Shown here piece after piece: positions 45,331 through 58,058 of a stretch of 64,000 bases of DNA. Positions within the stretch are counted from its first letter, which is position 1. Each line of letters starts with the position of its first letter. The notes under the pieces were generated by a model. The model was not told the DNA's origin. It did no database searches and worked only from the letters and a program-made list of their open reading frames with translations. This stretch comes from Sipunculus nudus (taxonomy: Eukaryota; Annelida; Sipuncula; Golfingiida; Sipunculidae). The position numbers and the translations under genes are program-made. The stretch is taken from NCBI GenBank assembly GCA_026874595.1, contig CM049309.1:45414079-45478078 (forward strand), in the 5' to 3' direction.

Positions 45331-48169
45331 CAAGAAGCCAGATTCGCGCCATTGATTGTCCAGCTATGATTAAAATTGAAATGTCTGCGGACCTGAGTGC
45401 ATACATCATCATAACTATTTTCTGGAAACACTTGGCTATCGTCAGTTCATGTACGCCCCTAGCGGCTTCTTTTCTATGTATACGTATATTTTATGTCCCA
45501 CTCACTATCCTCGATTGTCCTTGAAAAAACAGAGGTCTACACAAATTGACTGACGTTTCATGAACGCATTTGGAGAATAATTGAAGGAGAAGCAGGTCTA
45601 CACACAGAGCCACTGCCATCTCCTGGGCACCGTTTGAGCAGAGTAAAAGGTCAGAGAACAAGTCTGTGCAAAATTATGGTGAATGGATCCCCTGAATTGC
45701 CGTTTGGATCCAACTGTGCTAAGAAGGAGTCAATTACCTCTCCCGGCGGCATAGTCCCAGACAAACGGGTAGACATTGTGACAGTGACAGAGACAGTCAG
45801 TGGCGGGAAGATCTCTGACTTATTTATCAACGTCTCAAATATTCTCTTGTAGCATGTCCTTGGTTAAAAGGCCATAGCGTGCTGGTCTCAGTAAAGGCAA
45901 TGCAGGAACACTTTAAATCACTCGAGCTCTGCTTGTCCTTCATTCTTATTAAGGTAGTCAACTTTTCTTTTAACGGAGGACCTGATCAACATGCTGAAAA
46001 ATGTGACAAGTCCCGACTCTATGAAAGGTCAAAGATGCAAAGGCTGAAGGTTGTCACCAACGCCGAGGCTGGATTGACAGGCCACCACAGGTCGTACATC
46101 TTGAGTTGCCCAGAAAACTCAGCAAGGAGGGAAAATATCAAGAAACAAACCCGGCATGATGCAGTGAATTAGGGAATTTGTGTAACAATATCCTGTACCT
46201 TTAATGATGTTTATTCAAAGTTTCCTGCTGAAGATTTTATGGAAGATTTAAGTAATCAAATCCTTATTGTATATAATAAATGGAAGTCAAATGATCATTT
46301 CACATTACGTATACAGCAATAATTGTATTATTCAGCATAATCTTATTGATTAATGAAAAATATACATTCAGAAAATGACTAGATATCAAATAACATTTAT
46401 AGTCGAAATAATACGGTCAATGGGCCTAGATTTGACTAATATCATTCCGCGACCGTCCATTTTATATGGTGATATTATGTATGAATAAGGTTTGGTCGAA
46501 TGTTAACATTTGTCTAAGGTAGAGACATTTTTTTCTAGTAAAAACATTTCAAAATCTTTACCACAATCCATCATTTCCAGGCAAGTATTTAATTTCTACA
46601 GAAATTTTGCCTCCGAGGTCCGGTTTCACCATTTATATTCATAAAACAAGGGAAAAATCGAACGTTATGTAAAATTAGTTGTTTCCTTAAGGACCCTTGA
46701 CGCGGATGCAGCTCTTATCCCGCTACATGGAACTGCAAAAAAATCTGTCAAGCTCTAAAGGATAAATGGACATTAACAAAACTTTCCAGCTGCACTGTAT
46801 CTCGGCAACTCAGGTCACCGACATCGTGGATCGTTCGTCAATGAGAACGTCATATCAGTGGGAAAAATGACATTAGGTAAACAAGACACACTTTGCAAAT
46901 TAAAACCTAATCAACAGATAGTATTGCCACGGGCAAGGACGTAGCGCAGTCAGTAGTGTACATTGCCAATACACTAAGTACTCCGTATTGAGTCATATAA
47001 TATTAAAATATCATTAATGGATTTGTTCCCTTTGTAACTTTATACAAACAAGCAAGACAATATCAGTTTGCAGGACCTTTTTAAATGCATGCCTTATAGG
47101 CCTATTAATATAATAAAAAGCTAAGCGCTATTTTCGCTAGTACTAAGATAACAAGAGGAAAAATTTACTCACCTCAAGCCTTGAGAGTTCATGTAGTTTC
47201 TGAAAGAATGCGATGCAATACCCTCTTGGAGAAATAATGTCATTTTCTAAGAATTTAGATGAATGGGGATTTAACACACTTAGAAACACTTTTCAAGGTT
47301 CGGACACTATTTGGAGCTGTGGCCAGAAAAGAGTTTTATTTTTTTGTATTGATATTATAAACATATTTGAAACAGTTTGCACATTTGTGACATTCATGTA
47401 TAACAAGCAGCATAATTTTTTTTGTCAAATCGGTGAGCTATTTTTGCGTATTCGTTGACATATTATTATCTCTTCACAGAGATTGAGCATATAATGGATT
47501 GGACAGAAAACGCCACCATTTTCAGAGCTCCCCCAAGGGCAGTGTTCTTGGCTGCCTTCAGTTGATAACACGCCGATAGCCAGAAAAATAATTCTTATTG
47601 CATTCCTTAGAAACTATTTAGTCCTTGTAGCTGACTTAGCAAGTTTTGGTGTGGTGAGGCCTCTTCTGCATCACTAAAAGTTGCTTGTATATAACAGATG
47701 CTTGTATATAAGAAATATGTGCTTAAGAGTATTAAAAAATGTGTTTTTTGTGTTTTTTTTGCCATGAGAATTATGCTTGTACGTATGTCATGCAGGACAT
47801 CAATCGATAGAGTTTTATCGTCTGCTTTGACAAGGCCGCGGCCTCTGGTGCTCCCGCCGTCTAACCAATCCCATAATCCTCCTGGTCCTTGCTTGTTAAA
47901 CATGACTGATGAAGTTTGATTCAGCTTGTGTTGGCTGTCAGACTAATCCAAAGTACAATCTCCTGCATGCTTGGCAGATCAAGAGCCATCTTGTTTATCA
48001 TTCCAACGTTCCAATATTTTACCCGATGTTTGAGCATTTGCAGTCGAATCAGTATCCATGAGGAACACGCGTGCAGAACCGTCTACATTTTCACATTTTA
48101 TCGGGTGGTTATATTTATTGCCTGCCGAAAATCGAAGATTTCTGCAAGCATGTTGGATAGTTGCGTATG
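45331..48169. other. No gene supported (2.8 kb)
   Basis: Segment 45600-46170 is less AT-rich and carries two consecutive plus-strand frames (72 and 97 codons, 45634-45852 and 45879-46172). Neither has a domain I recognise and they are in different frames. Further frames at 47213-47903 overlap on both strands. Confidence 0.4.
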
Positions 48170-49560
48170 TCTAATTGTTACGATGTGTGTTTGTTTGTCC
48201 CAACGCTACTGGTCACAATTTTGCAGAAATCGTTTTCAAACATAAACAGTTGACTGACTATCGAAAGTCCTGGCTTTTGTTTTTGGTCAATATAGCTCAA
48301 GGGTCAAGGTCAGCAAAAAAGACAAAATATTATTTCATCATAACTTCGTCAAAGATGCCTATGTACTCAAATTATAGCTTATTTTGTTCGTCTATGCTTT
48401 CTCCATGAGATGGTTTAGTTAATTGTGATATCAGACGTGTCACTTTGTCAGTATGTCTGTATGTTTGTCAGTTGTCCTCAATTTCTCCTGCTTGCTGGTT
48501 CATGCCTCTTTAACATTCTACAGGCTACAGTTTTGAAGAGCAGACAAGAATCACTTTGAAGCTGTATGTGTAATTTTAGAAGTCAAAGTTCAAGGTCAAA
48601 GTCATTAAACACGTCAAAATATTATTTTCCTCATAACTTTGTCAATATTGGACATTTGGACATTGGTTCATTTTCCTCCTCTTCGTCTTCTTTATGAAAT
48701 GATTTAGTTACCTTTCTGCCAGTCTGTGTAAGTTTGTCAGATTGTCAATCCGTTTGTCAGTTGTCCTCAATTTTGCCTGCCAGCTGGTTGCCTTGGACCT
48801 ATAACATTCTAAAGACGGCAGTTTTGCAGGAATCACTTTGTAACTTGCACATATAGTATATCAGAACGATTTCTTGAACGTCATTCCTTCGTCAAAAAGA
48901 GGCCAATCTACAAAAACTATAGCTCAATTTGTTTATCTAAACCTTCGCAATGATTATTTAGTAATCTGTTATCTCTGATGTGTCAGTTTGTAAGTATGTC
49001 CATCTGTTTGTTAGTTGTCGTCATATTCGCCTGCTTGCTGATTCATGCCTATTCATAAAAAACACACAAAATTATTTTTTTCTCCATATCTTTATATCTT
49101 CAAAATTTATCGTAGCCGCATAAACTGTTCATAGCTCAATTTATTCGCCATGTCATGGCCTTCCTACTGATGTCTGCATCAATTCGCTGTTACCATTTTA
49201 AGGGGAGGGGATTCATGATATTCCAAAATATGGGGTCAAACGCTCTAAAAGCATACAGTTTATAGACTAGTAAACTTCTTTTAGACGTTTGTTTTCAATT
49301 TAGATAGGTCAAAGGTCAAGATCAAGGTCATAAAAAACTAAAAATATTACTTTTCTCATAACTACGTCAAATATTGTCCTTTCTTCACAAAATAAAGCTC
49401 TTTTATTTCATCTATTCATTCCCCATTGTGAGGTCTGGTCATCTGTCATCCAGGTTGTGTCAGTATGTCAGTCTGTTCGTCTATTGTTGTAAAATTTTCC
49501 TGCCTTGTTGTTTGGTCTGACATGTCATTCTATAGTCTGCATTGTTTATCAATGCTCTTG
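48170..49560. repeat. Degenerate ~270-bp tandem array with AGGTCA words
   Basis: About five worn units. Landmarks recur in order: ATGAGATGGTTTAGTTA (about 48406, 48694, with variants at 48950 and 49428), a GTCAGT(A/T)TGTC block, GTTTGTCAGTTGTCCTCAAT, CTGCTTGCTGGTTCATGCC, (A)ACATTCTA, GCAGGAATCACTTTG, AAGGTCAAGGTCA-like words and AAAATATTATTTTCCTCATAACTT. The 49305-49320 copy contains AGGTCAAAGGTCA. The 109- and 77-codon frames at its left edge lie in the array. Confidence 0.7.
49306..49318 (+). promoter_or_regulatory. Perfect DR1 nuclear-receptor-type site inside a repeat
   Basis: AGGTCA, one A, AGGTCA: a direct repeat with one-base spacing, the consensus bound by RXR, HNF4 and COUP-TF type receptors. 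It lies inside a repetitive array rich in such half-sites, so binding in vivo is unknown. Confidence 0.4.
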
Positions 49561-52128
49561 GAAGGCATCCAGTTAAAATAAAACCAGGAAATATATTCTG
49601 TGTGTTCGTCTGCGACTTTTCCCTATCAGCATATATGCATAAAAGAGTTATTGTTATTGTCTCTCCCAGAACATTGCTTATTCCAATTACTGTTTTCACT
49701 TCTTCCCCTCTCTTCCTGTCTCCCTGTCTGTATGTTATGTATTAACTTCCGGCAAGCGCTCGACCTTTTGTCTTCTACTTTTACTGTTTGCACTTTAGAG
49801 CGTGTCGCTTTTAATTAGAAGAATATATACCCCCTTCCCACAATTATTGACGCCCCTCTAGTGAAATGATCCCGTCTAAGGGTGTAGGACAAGCATGCCT
49901 TAAACAAGGTATCATGTTTCTCTATTCCTCAGTTACTTTCACCTTTCTCTGCAGCTAAGAGAAACACAAAAACAACGAAACGTTGATCAGGTATTGTCTT
50001 GTGGTTAAATATGAGCTCCATAAAAACTGGCTTGTTCTAACTGGGTTTTCTAATCACCTTAAAAAAGTTGTTTTTATTAATATTAAAATACCATATGAAA
50101 CAAATGAAAATTCTATAAATACGCAAACAATAACAAATTCATAACAGATTTAAAATTAAATATTTTTTATGGATATTTTTTGTTAATTTAAAAAAATTTT
50201 CGATTTAGTTTAAATGAGGTGGATGCCTCCTTAAGATATACTCAGGAGAAATTATCTCAGGAACAAGTCAAGAGATTCAAACATGTCCATTATCATTGTT
50301 TGGGACATGAGATAATTGAGGCGGAAATATTAATAATTATTATAATTATTTAGTTGTTAAATATTTAAAATAACAATTTTATTGATCATGGTTCTTTTCG
50401 TAAGCTGATGCATATATCTGACAGATAATTATATTCAGCTTATCTGTAAATTTCACCAATGGTTTTTAACAAAAATATATTCCCCGAAAGGTTCGGATTT
50501 AGTTTGGTTGAACCTGGGGAAAATGAAAAGCAGTATAATGTGCTGCATAAAAAGTTGCATTTTAATATTTTTTTATTTTCACGGAAAAATACGCATAAGG
50601 GTTTTGGTCATACCTTGAGTACTTTAAGTGACAGTTGGCGGGATCCAGAAAAGTGTTTCCCCGCTCCACAGAAAATAATCCATGTCCAGTGATCGACTTG
50701 TTGTACAAGTAACCGATAGGTGGCCCTTCACGGTCACTGTTACATTCAAATCGATCAAAGGTTAAGTGAATCTAAAAGCACGTGGCGGTGTTAGGTGTCA
50801 TGTGTATGGACCATTTCATCCAGAACAGAGACTGGGCCTTCATGTAATTGCAATGTGTGACGTCACAGGCAAAATTTAGAAATGACTTAAATCTAGTAAT
50901 ACATGTAAATTTTATTTCTTCCCTGATATTTAAGACTGACAGTGTCAGAAATACTTAGGCCAAACATTTGACAGGACCATGCGTTAGTGCGTCCCATGTC
51001 AGGAATATACTAGTACGTTTGGAGAAGGACTGTGTCGACCCGGGATGTTGCTCTGAGAGGTGCTGACTTATGGTTATGGACACTGCTCGAATTGAGAAGC
51101 ACTTCATAGACTAGGGGTTGCCTTTGGGGGTAACATTTCGTTATTTTTAGCTTTTCAGGGTTTCTCCAGGGTTCCATTTTCGCGATCTGACAATGTAAAA
51201 GACGAATTAAAACAATTATTATGTGATTTAGCCATATCAAATATTATTTGCGCAAAATCTTTTTAACATAAACATTGTTCTTTAATCGAAGACAATTGGA
51301 AAGATCTTATTTCATTTAAAATTTTAATCTTTGAACATACCCGACCTATTATTTTCATAATGTTAAACGTTTGCTCTTCATCTGTGCCTTCGGCGATGGG
51401 ACCTTTTATTCATGCTGGTTTTATTTTCGCGATATATCGCTAATTTGAAACCCTCGTGAATAAATAGGCAACTACAGTATTCGTGGTCAACGCTGTGTGT
51501 TGAAAGAATTCGCTGGCAGTTGAAAAATGTACTGCAACTTAATATTGAGAGAAACACTAAGGACTGAATCCCATGCGTGATACTCGGGAACGAACTATAT
51601 GTTCCTTTCCAGTTCTTTAATTTGGGAGTGATTATGCAGAACACCGTAATACTATTATGATCTCGCAAGTTCGAGGGGAGGCACAGCATTGTAAGTTTTG
51701 AGAGCCCGCTAGTACAACGCTGGTGCATGCGGTTTAATACAGCAAATCCCTTCCATGAGATCCCTTGACTAAAGTGAAAAGCAGAAGCTCACATTCAAGG
51801 GATTTTATTACCCCATGAATCCGTGGGAACCAAGAGGTGTCATATTCAAGCTCTTATCCGAAATTTTGACTCGCTACTTGTCCTTGATCACGACTGAGAC
51901 GAGCTTCCCTTTCATTCATGGGCGTTACAAAAGGCAAATTGTACGCTCGGCAAATGAAGTTTTCTCATTTCAGCAATTTTACAGACTACTAAGTGGGTAA
52001 TTTAAGATCTTCAAGTGATGGACACCCTTGTGTCATACTTAAAATGAGTAAACTTATTTTGGATCAGTTATATTTTTGAAGCATTCTTCTATTTTTACGC
52101 TATTTGGGGAATCACTGAACAGCAGATT
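49561..52128. other. No gene supported (2.6 kb)
   Basis: TGTGACGTCACA (50856-50867) is a 12-bp palindrome with a CRE core. A 9-bp perfect inverted repeat, ATCCCTTGA / TCAAGGGAT, lies at 51760-51803. The 116-codon minus frame (51378-51728) and others have no recognisable domain. Confidence 0.45.
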
Positions 52129-52300
52129 GGACAGTCAAGTGGTAAAGCGCCGGTTCTCATCCCCCTGGAAAACCGGGTACGAACGATTCCCGACGTTAAT
52201 ATGATTGCAGTGTTTGCAGTGGCCCGTCAAAGTCAGTGTTCCTCCGTGTCCATCGGATTCTTTCCGTCCTACAAAGTATCGAAAGCCTCCATCTGAGGCA
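52129..52300 (+). mobile_element. tRNA-derived SINE head (tRNA-Glu-like)
   Basis: ACAGTCAAGTGGTAAAGCGC (from 52131) resembles the A-box half of tRNA-Glu. CGGTTCTCATCCCCCTGG fits the anticodon arm region, and ACCGGGTACGAACGATTCCC (52172-52191) resembles the B-box arm with an insertion. The cloverleaf no longer closes properly, so it is not a working tRNA. The tail (GTGTTCCTCCGTGTCCATCG and beyond) looks SINE-like, but its end is uncertain. It is different from the other SINE family in this window. Confidence 0.5.
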
Positions 52301-52807
52301 TGCAAAGATACTCGAATTAATTGTGTACATGTATTTGTACAACTGTTCAATCTATGAAAATGAAAACAATACATGTAGATTTATAGATGTTTCCAATGAA
52401 TCGCAGTAAATTGATGTTTTATACTAATCACTGACTTCCCGCTAATGTTCTGCGGATTTTTTTACTAAGCGTGAAGTCTCCAAAGCACTGACTGACCGTA
52501 GAAGATTCATGCGAAATGTAAATGTTTGGTGTATTGGTAAGTGCACCTGTGTACTGTCTGTTGTCTGTTTCCCCTCAATTAGCCGGAGTCCCATCTAATG
52601 GTGGCACGGACACTCACGACATGTTTATTTCATGATATAGACGTACATCATGCAACAAATTTGTTGAATGTTTATACAAGATGTAAGACCCCTTTCTCTG
52701 TAAACTAGACTATACAGGGCAACTACACACACAAACATACAAACAGAATTGTTATAAATTTGGTTAAAAATTTCTTCCAATGTTATTGCATAAAAATAGG
52801 TTTTTGG

Positions 52808-52809
<2 letters not shown>
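52301..52809. other. No gene seen
   Basis: AT-rich spacer without recognisable features. Confidence 0.5.

Positions 52810-52850
<41 letters not shown>
52810..52850. repeat. (TA)n microsatellite
   Basis: TA run of about 41 bp. Confidence 0.95.
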
Positions 52851-52852
<2 letters not shown>

Positions 52853-55725
52853 TAAAAAGGCTTATACAATTTGTTGGAACCATGTATTTAATTAATATTA
52901 AACAAAGCTAATAACTTAATGGGTTCCGCCATTGCCCGCAGGGTTATAAACTGGAAAAGTTATGTAAATATTCTGCAAAACTCCTCTGGTACCAAGAGAG
53001 GCAGCAAGCAAAACAGAAAAAGAAAATCCTTAACTAGCAAACAAAATTCCGTCTGCAGACCGGTTTATCCGTGGCCTCGGCTCAGGCCGGCAGCAAAAAT
53101 CAGTAAAATGATGTGAATACGGGCCAAGTGTAGGCATTCCGTGGACATTAGTAGACATTTATGGATATCACTGTATTTCTTATACGTTCCTCCAACCCGG
53201 ACCTGTTATTAGCAAACGGCGATTCTTTTCCGATGTCTCCAAAAATACTCGACACTGTGTATAAAATGTTTTATCTTCTGCCCTTTAAAGACTCGATCCC
53301 TTTTATCTGGAGATACGGAGGCGGTCGGGGTGATGACCTGGCTGGGGGCATCAGACTCTCATCAGTTTTATCTGATGAATAAATTCACCTAAGACAGGAG
53401 TAAATGTCTCTCTGATTGTTCATATTGCTAATTCAGTAACATTGGAGCGTGCAATACTACCCAAGTAAGGGGAAGCACGCCAACTTCGATTCCTTCCATT
53501 ATAACTTACATAGGCAATCTTGGCGTTTCATCTTCTGAGAATATAGTGGAGAAGTTTTAAATTTAATAAGATAATAACAATAAGATTCTTTGGAAAGTGG
53601 TACTAAAACAGAAAATATTTGATTTAAAATCTAGAAGCGCAGTCAAGGACAAACCAGGGAAATGTTGAAAGATTCGCAAGTATAATTGACTTCTTATTGA
53701 CATATTATGATTGTATTTTTTACTGATTTATTATGCTTTCCGCTAATCACTAAGGAAGGACTCTTCATTTGTGTTTGAAAGGATTGAAATAGGAATTAGA
53801 TTGATGCATTTATTATATTGTTTATGTTTAGATGCAAACAAATATTAGTCTGATATGTTATACAATGCTAAGATTAATTTTGTTTCCCCGAGCATTTATG
53901 TTGTTTTTCTATGGGTAATATATTTAGTCTAGATGATTCACCTGAACAAACAGCCACACAAACGTTCGTATGTAACTGTATATGCAAACAGTATATCGAG
54001 CTATATTATTTGATGGACCGATGCCATGTCCTTCAGCGGATTATTTCGACGGTCAAGTGTATTTATGACGTCATTCTTGAGGGCGTATTGTCGTCTGCGC
54101 GCTCTCGGAATGTCGTCTGCTGCTCTGCCGGTCGATTGTACAATGAGTTCAAGCGGGAGTGGATATTGGACAGACTGAGGTTATGTTGTCATAAATTTGG
54201 CCCTGTGGTCCAGGGAAACTCGAATGTAAAAGTTGATTCAAGGACGGCAGAGCAGAAACCCTGAGGGAGACAGGGAAACACTGCTTGTAAATATTTTATG
54301 TCAAAATAATTTTTCAGTAATGTACATGAACCCCTTTCTCATTGCTAATAACTATACCTAAGACCTTATGATCCCAGGGTAAAATATCGATAACGTGAAC
54401 GCTGCAACATTGTCACGTGGGTTTAAGGTTATTCCGAGTCTTTATAAGGGTTTGATTAGAACCAGACTCAGTCATTCACTTCAGTCAAATATGATTATAG
54501 AGTGCAATAATTAACGCAGTAATAATGAGTAAATATTGGCCATGGCAGACTTTTTTTCAAGTAAAGACCAGTGTGTCTGTGTCTGTATGTTACCTTTTTC
54601 TGAGGTGGTTTCGGGACAAGTGCATTCACGTATTTTTTCGTTCCAGTTCATTATCAAACATTTTAAAATGTTCTCACTACATAAATCATGCGAATAACTC
54701 AAGTCTGATACAACATATGGCTTACACAAGCGCTTACACAGGCGCAGATCCAGAGGTATAAGATATATAGTAATACCGAGCAAGCTGCATGCTTTTATCA
54801 ATCCATAAAAAAAGTTACTTTGATTTTTTTCAGTGAGACCCAATTTTTATTTTTTGAGAAAATAGTATGCTATAAATATGATAAACCGTATAAAAGACAG
54901 GTATACGAGTAAATCACTGGCACAAAATGTAATGAGCCACTCTGAAATTTGAGGCCGGGGGTCAGCTCTACTAGGATTTATATTACATATTATCAAATAT
55001 TGTCCAATGGTATGCTAAATGGTGTATTTAAGGGTATTCTGAGCAAATATTTGCTGCATAATTCACAAACTGAGTGTATTCCGATTTTCCATTAGGCCGG
55101 GTTTTCACGGAAATTAACTTGTCACTTTGATTGGGGCCACATGGAACGAAAACCAAAGCCTATTGACACTTGATTACGTATTTGCACAAGTCATTTCTGA
55201 GCAGAATACATGCTGTGTTTAATCTTTGCTATCTTTGCATCGATAGTCTTGCGCGTGGCCTCCTTGATACCGACAAAACCACAAGTAATGTAGAGATTTA
55301 TCTCAACTTGTCTCTAAGAATCTCCTTTCATCTTACATCTAAAAGTACGCATACGAATTTGTAGAGTAGTTTTCTTATTGTGATTAAGTTCATAAAACAC
55401 GGCAAACTCACAGACAAAAACACATACTGCAGCTTTGAATATTAAATAATTACTTCTAATTTGGCTCTCTTAAGATAAGAGTTATACGTTTCTAACATTT
55501 ATACAGTTACACAAAAAAAGCTCTTCTTTTCATATGGTTTTTAGATGTCTCCAATGACTCAAAGAATCAGACAATTTTTTTCAAAGCATTTCTGCTCCAT
55601 TTCCACAAAATCTTGAATAAGATATTTTTCAATTTGTTTATCTGATGCACAATAGTCTGTAAAATGGCACGTGTCTTGTACGGCAGCCTTTGATACATAA
55701 GAGTTTTTTATAAATAAATGTACGA
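52851..55725. other. No gene supported (2.9 kb)
   Basis: The 117-codon plus frame at 53911-54264 sits in a CpG-bearing patch (54040-54150) that includes a TGACGTCA palindrome (54066-54073). I recognise no domain in it. A 110-codon minus frame (54511-54843) overlaps a 78-codon plus frame. There is nothing else. Confidence 0.4.
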
Positions 55726-55991
55726 GGCCCAAAAAAATAAAAGGTATGGTTTTTAGGTACCGCGCGCATCAATTTTACCCTCCCCCCACCCGCGCATCAA
55801 AAATTTTTATTTTGATTTACAATAGAACCTTATCAATTTTTGAGCTCCAGCCGCTCGGACATATAATTCAAGAAGATAAAATGGTTCAATTTTGATTAGA
55901 TTTCCGTTGTTATGTTGTGCTTTGACTTGTTTAGCAAAAAAGGTCTGTTATTGTCATGCTTTTTCCCTGACCATATCACATTCTTTTGGCC
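55726..55991 (+). mobile_element. Family A MITE, copy 2 (diverged)
   Basis: The left end GGCCCAAAAAAATAAAAGGT followed by ATGGTTTTTAGGTACCGCGC aligns with the other copies, as do CGCGCATCAAAAATTTTTAT, TTCAAGAAGATAAAAT and GATTTCCGTTGTTATGTTGT. A ~50-bp insertion (about 55819-55866) interrupts the body. The right terminal repeat is not recognisable beyond TTTTGGCC at 55984-55991, and the flanks (CGA, TTG) do not show the TAA duplication, so this copy is truncated or rearranged. Confidence 0.65.
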
Positions 55992-56759
55992 TTGCAGCAT
56001 GAATCTTTTTTTTAATGACATATTTTAACCGTAATATATATAAATATATATAATAGATGACTTATCCGGTCCTAGTGTGTGAAGAACGGAAGCCAATGTG
56101 ATATGATTTTGGATTAGGTAACTTACAATACGACAGGCGGAAAATACAGATATTACTGTATAATATATATGACACCGGAACATCGGCACAGCTCAGTAGT
56201 TAAAATTGTAATCTGCGTACACAGGCCACTAAAAAACTAACTATACTGAGCACAAATCATTATTCTGAGACCTAGAAACTTGTAACTAAATGCGGAAAGG
56301 AGCTTTGTAAATCTATATGGAATGGCTTAAATGTATTCTCCGACCTGTGAAGAGTTTGATTGCAATATTTTACAATGCCATGTGTATGCATGACTTCATA
56401 ATGTAATGTCAAATGCCAAATACTTATTATGTGATTTTAATGTGTATATAAGTAAAATATTGATACTTTAATTTTATTCATATTTGATCCATGATGTTAG
56501 ACTTCAGCTGAAAAAGTACCTTGAATTTCATTCTGTTATATTGTTACCTTAGTTATATTGTTATAGGAACATGCGCAGCAGTTTTTTTTTTCTCAGACGT
56601 AACGTAATATTAATTCTTGCGTCTCTTATTGAGAATAACAAAACAGCATTCCATGTCGTAAAATGCATAAAAATCGTTACCATGAGGCATGGGATGTTCA
56701 AACTTAATATACAGACATATTTTTCTTTTCTTGGGTCAGGCACAAGGAGAAAATTTCCA
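55992..56759. other. No gene seen
   Basis: AT-rich, with overlapping frames on both strands at 56561-56812 and no recognised domain. Confidence 0.5.
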
Positions 56760-56839
56760 TGAAATTGTATTCGGGTATGCGTGTGTGTGAATAGCGCTGT
56801 GAGTCCGACCATGGGAGAATTGGCGCTATATAAATACTA

Positions 56840-56876
<37 letters not shown>
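56760..56876 (+). mobile_element. Retroposon 3' end with (ATT)12 tail, L2/CR1-like
   Basis: ATAGCGCTGTGAGTCC and TTGGCGCTATATAAATACTA, spaced about 35 bases apart, precede an (ATT)12 run (56839-56876). Two GCGCT words before a trinucleotide tail are what I remember of 3' ends of L2/CR1-clade LINEs and the SINEs that borrow them. No SINE head or LINE coding sequence is recognisable upstream. Confidence 0.55.
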
Positions 56877-57296
56877 TAAGTTCTGTAACGAGTCATCCCA
56901 CAAACCTTAAAGATAAATTGACGCCACTGATTCTTCCAACCTTACCTTTAACATGCCACAGGTGCCAGATGCATGTGCATCTGATATTTATTTTTAACGT
57001 TAACCTAATTTTTAAGGTCTTGACCGGGGTAAGTTACCCTAACCACATTCGATATTGCAAGCTTTGCCTGGTGGAGTTCGATATGAAAACACTATACTCA
57101 GCAGACTTTATATCTGGCGTCAGAGGTCCAAGCGCTGCGGCAGAGGTTTGAGCGGTTTTCTGTAGTCATAATTAATATGCAGAAAATGTCGGATCAACAT
57201 TTGAAACTAGGAACAGATAGCACTAGTAAACGCTTTAAGTTTACCCGTGATTTTACACTGCGCTCCAGGTTTGTTTAAATGGGACCTAACCTAATC
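56877..57296. other. No gene seen
   Basis: Ordinary sequence with a 77-codon plus frame and no recognised domain. Confidence 0.5.
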
Positions 57297-57490
57297 CCTC
57301 ACACGTATCTCCTCAAGGATGTCCATTCAGGCAATTTGTTAACTCGCGAAACACCTGGGCGTGTAATGTTTAATAATCTTTTATTTTATTTCATCACACG
57401 TTTCTCGTCAAGGATGTCCTTTCAAACACATGTCATCTAAAGTTAACTCGCGAAACATCCGGGCGTGTTACGTTTATTAATCTTTTTTTA
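57297..57490. repeat. ~100-bp tandem duplication
   Basis: Two units share TCACACGTATCTCCTCAAGG / TCACACGTTTCTCGTCAAGG, ATGTCC, GTTAACTCGCGAAACA(C/T)C, GGGCGTGT(A/T)A and TT(A/T)ATAATCTTTT. Starts are 95 bp apart on the left and 104 bp apart on the right because of a small insertion. Confidence 0.85.
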
Positions 57491-58058
57491 TACCAGTGTC
57501 ACAGTGGCCGGTAAAGTTTCAATCAGTATAATATTAACACACGAAAAATTGTGTTAAATATATTTATTGACGATATCATTTATTTTCCCTGTCCTTCATG
57601 TTTCAGTACAGCATTTGAAAGTACTGAGGCTTAAGCTCTCCTAGTTTATTAAATGCTGACTCTGTCATGATTTACAACCAAATAAAGGGCCAGTATTTTA
57701 CACGGATAAGGTAATTATATTACATTTATATTCAAGATTCTATGATCATTCTATGCCTTATAAAAGAAATTATTTTGAGAATTGTTGCCTTTACCTGTGG
57801 CTGTTAGTTATACTGTATTTTAGCGTTGATCCACTCGACCGGTTAAAATCTGACTCCATAACATGAATTTACATATATCAAACAAACCTTCCCTAAATTA
57901 AAGTTCATTGTCACTAGATATTTTCACTAATTAATTGAACAGCTAACAGCAGTTCGGTTGTCATCAACAAGTTCCAAGTGATGGACAAAATTTCGTTCAA
58001 TTCGTGTACCTCCGCGCTCCGCAGTAGATAGGTAGGGGATCTGAACAGATCAGTATAA
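57491..58058. other. No gene seen
   Basis: AT-rich spacer without recognisable features. Confidence 0.5.

Noticed and set aside
46936-46985. TAGCGCAGTCAGTAG, A-box-like, possible tRNA or SINE
   Set aside because: No B box at the expected distance and no cloverleaf.
51378-51728. 116-codon minus-strand frame
   Set aside because: No recognisable domain; ordinary AT-rich composition.
53911-54264. 117-codon plus-strand frame in a CpG patch
   Set aside because: No recognisable domain or family match; kept only as part of the region note.
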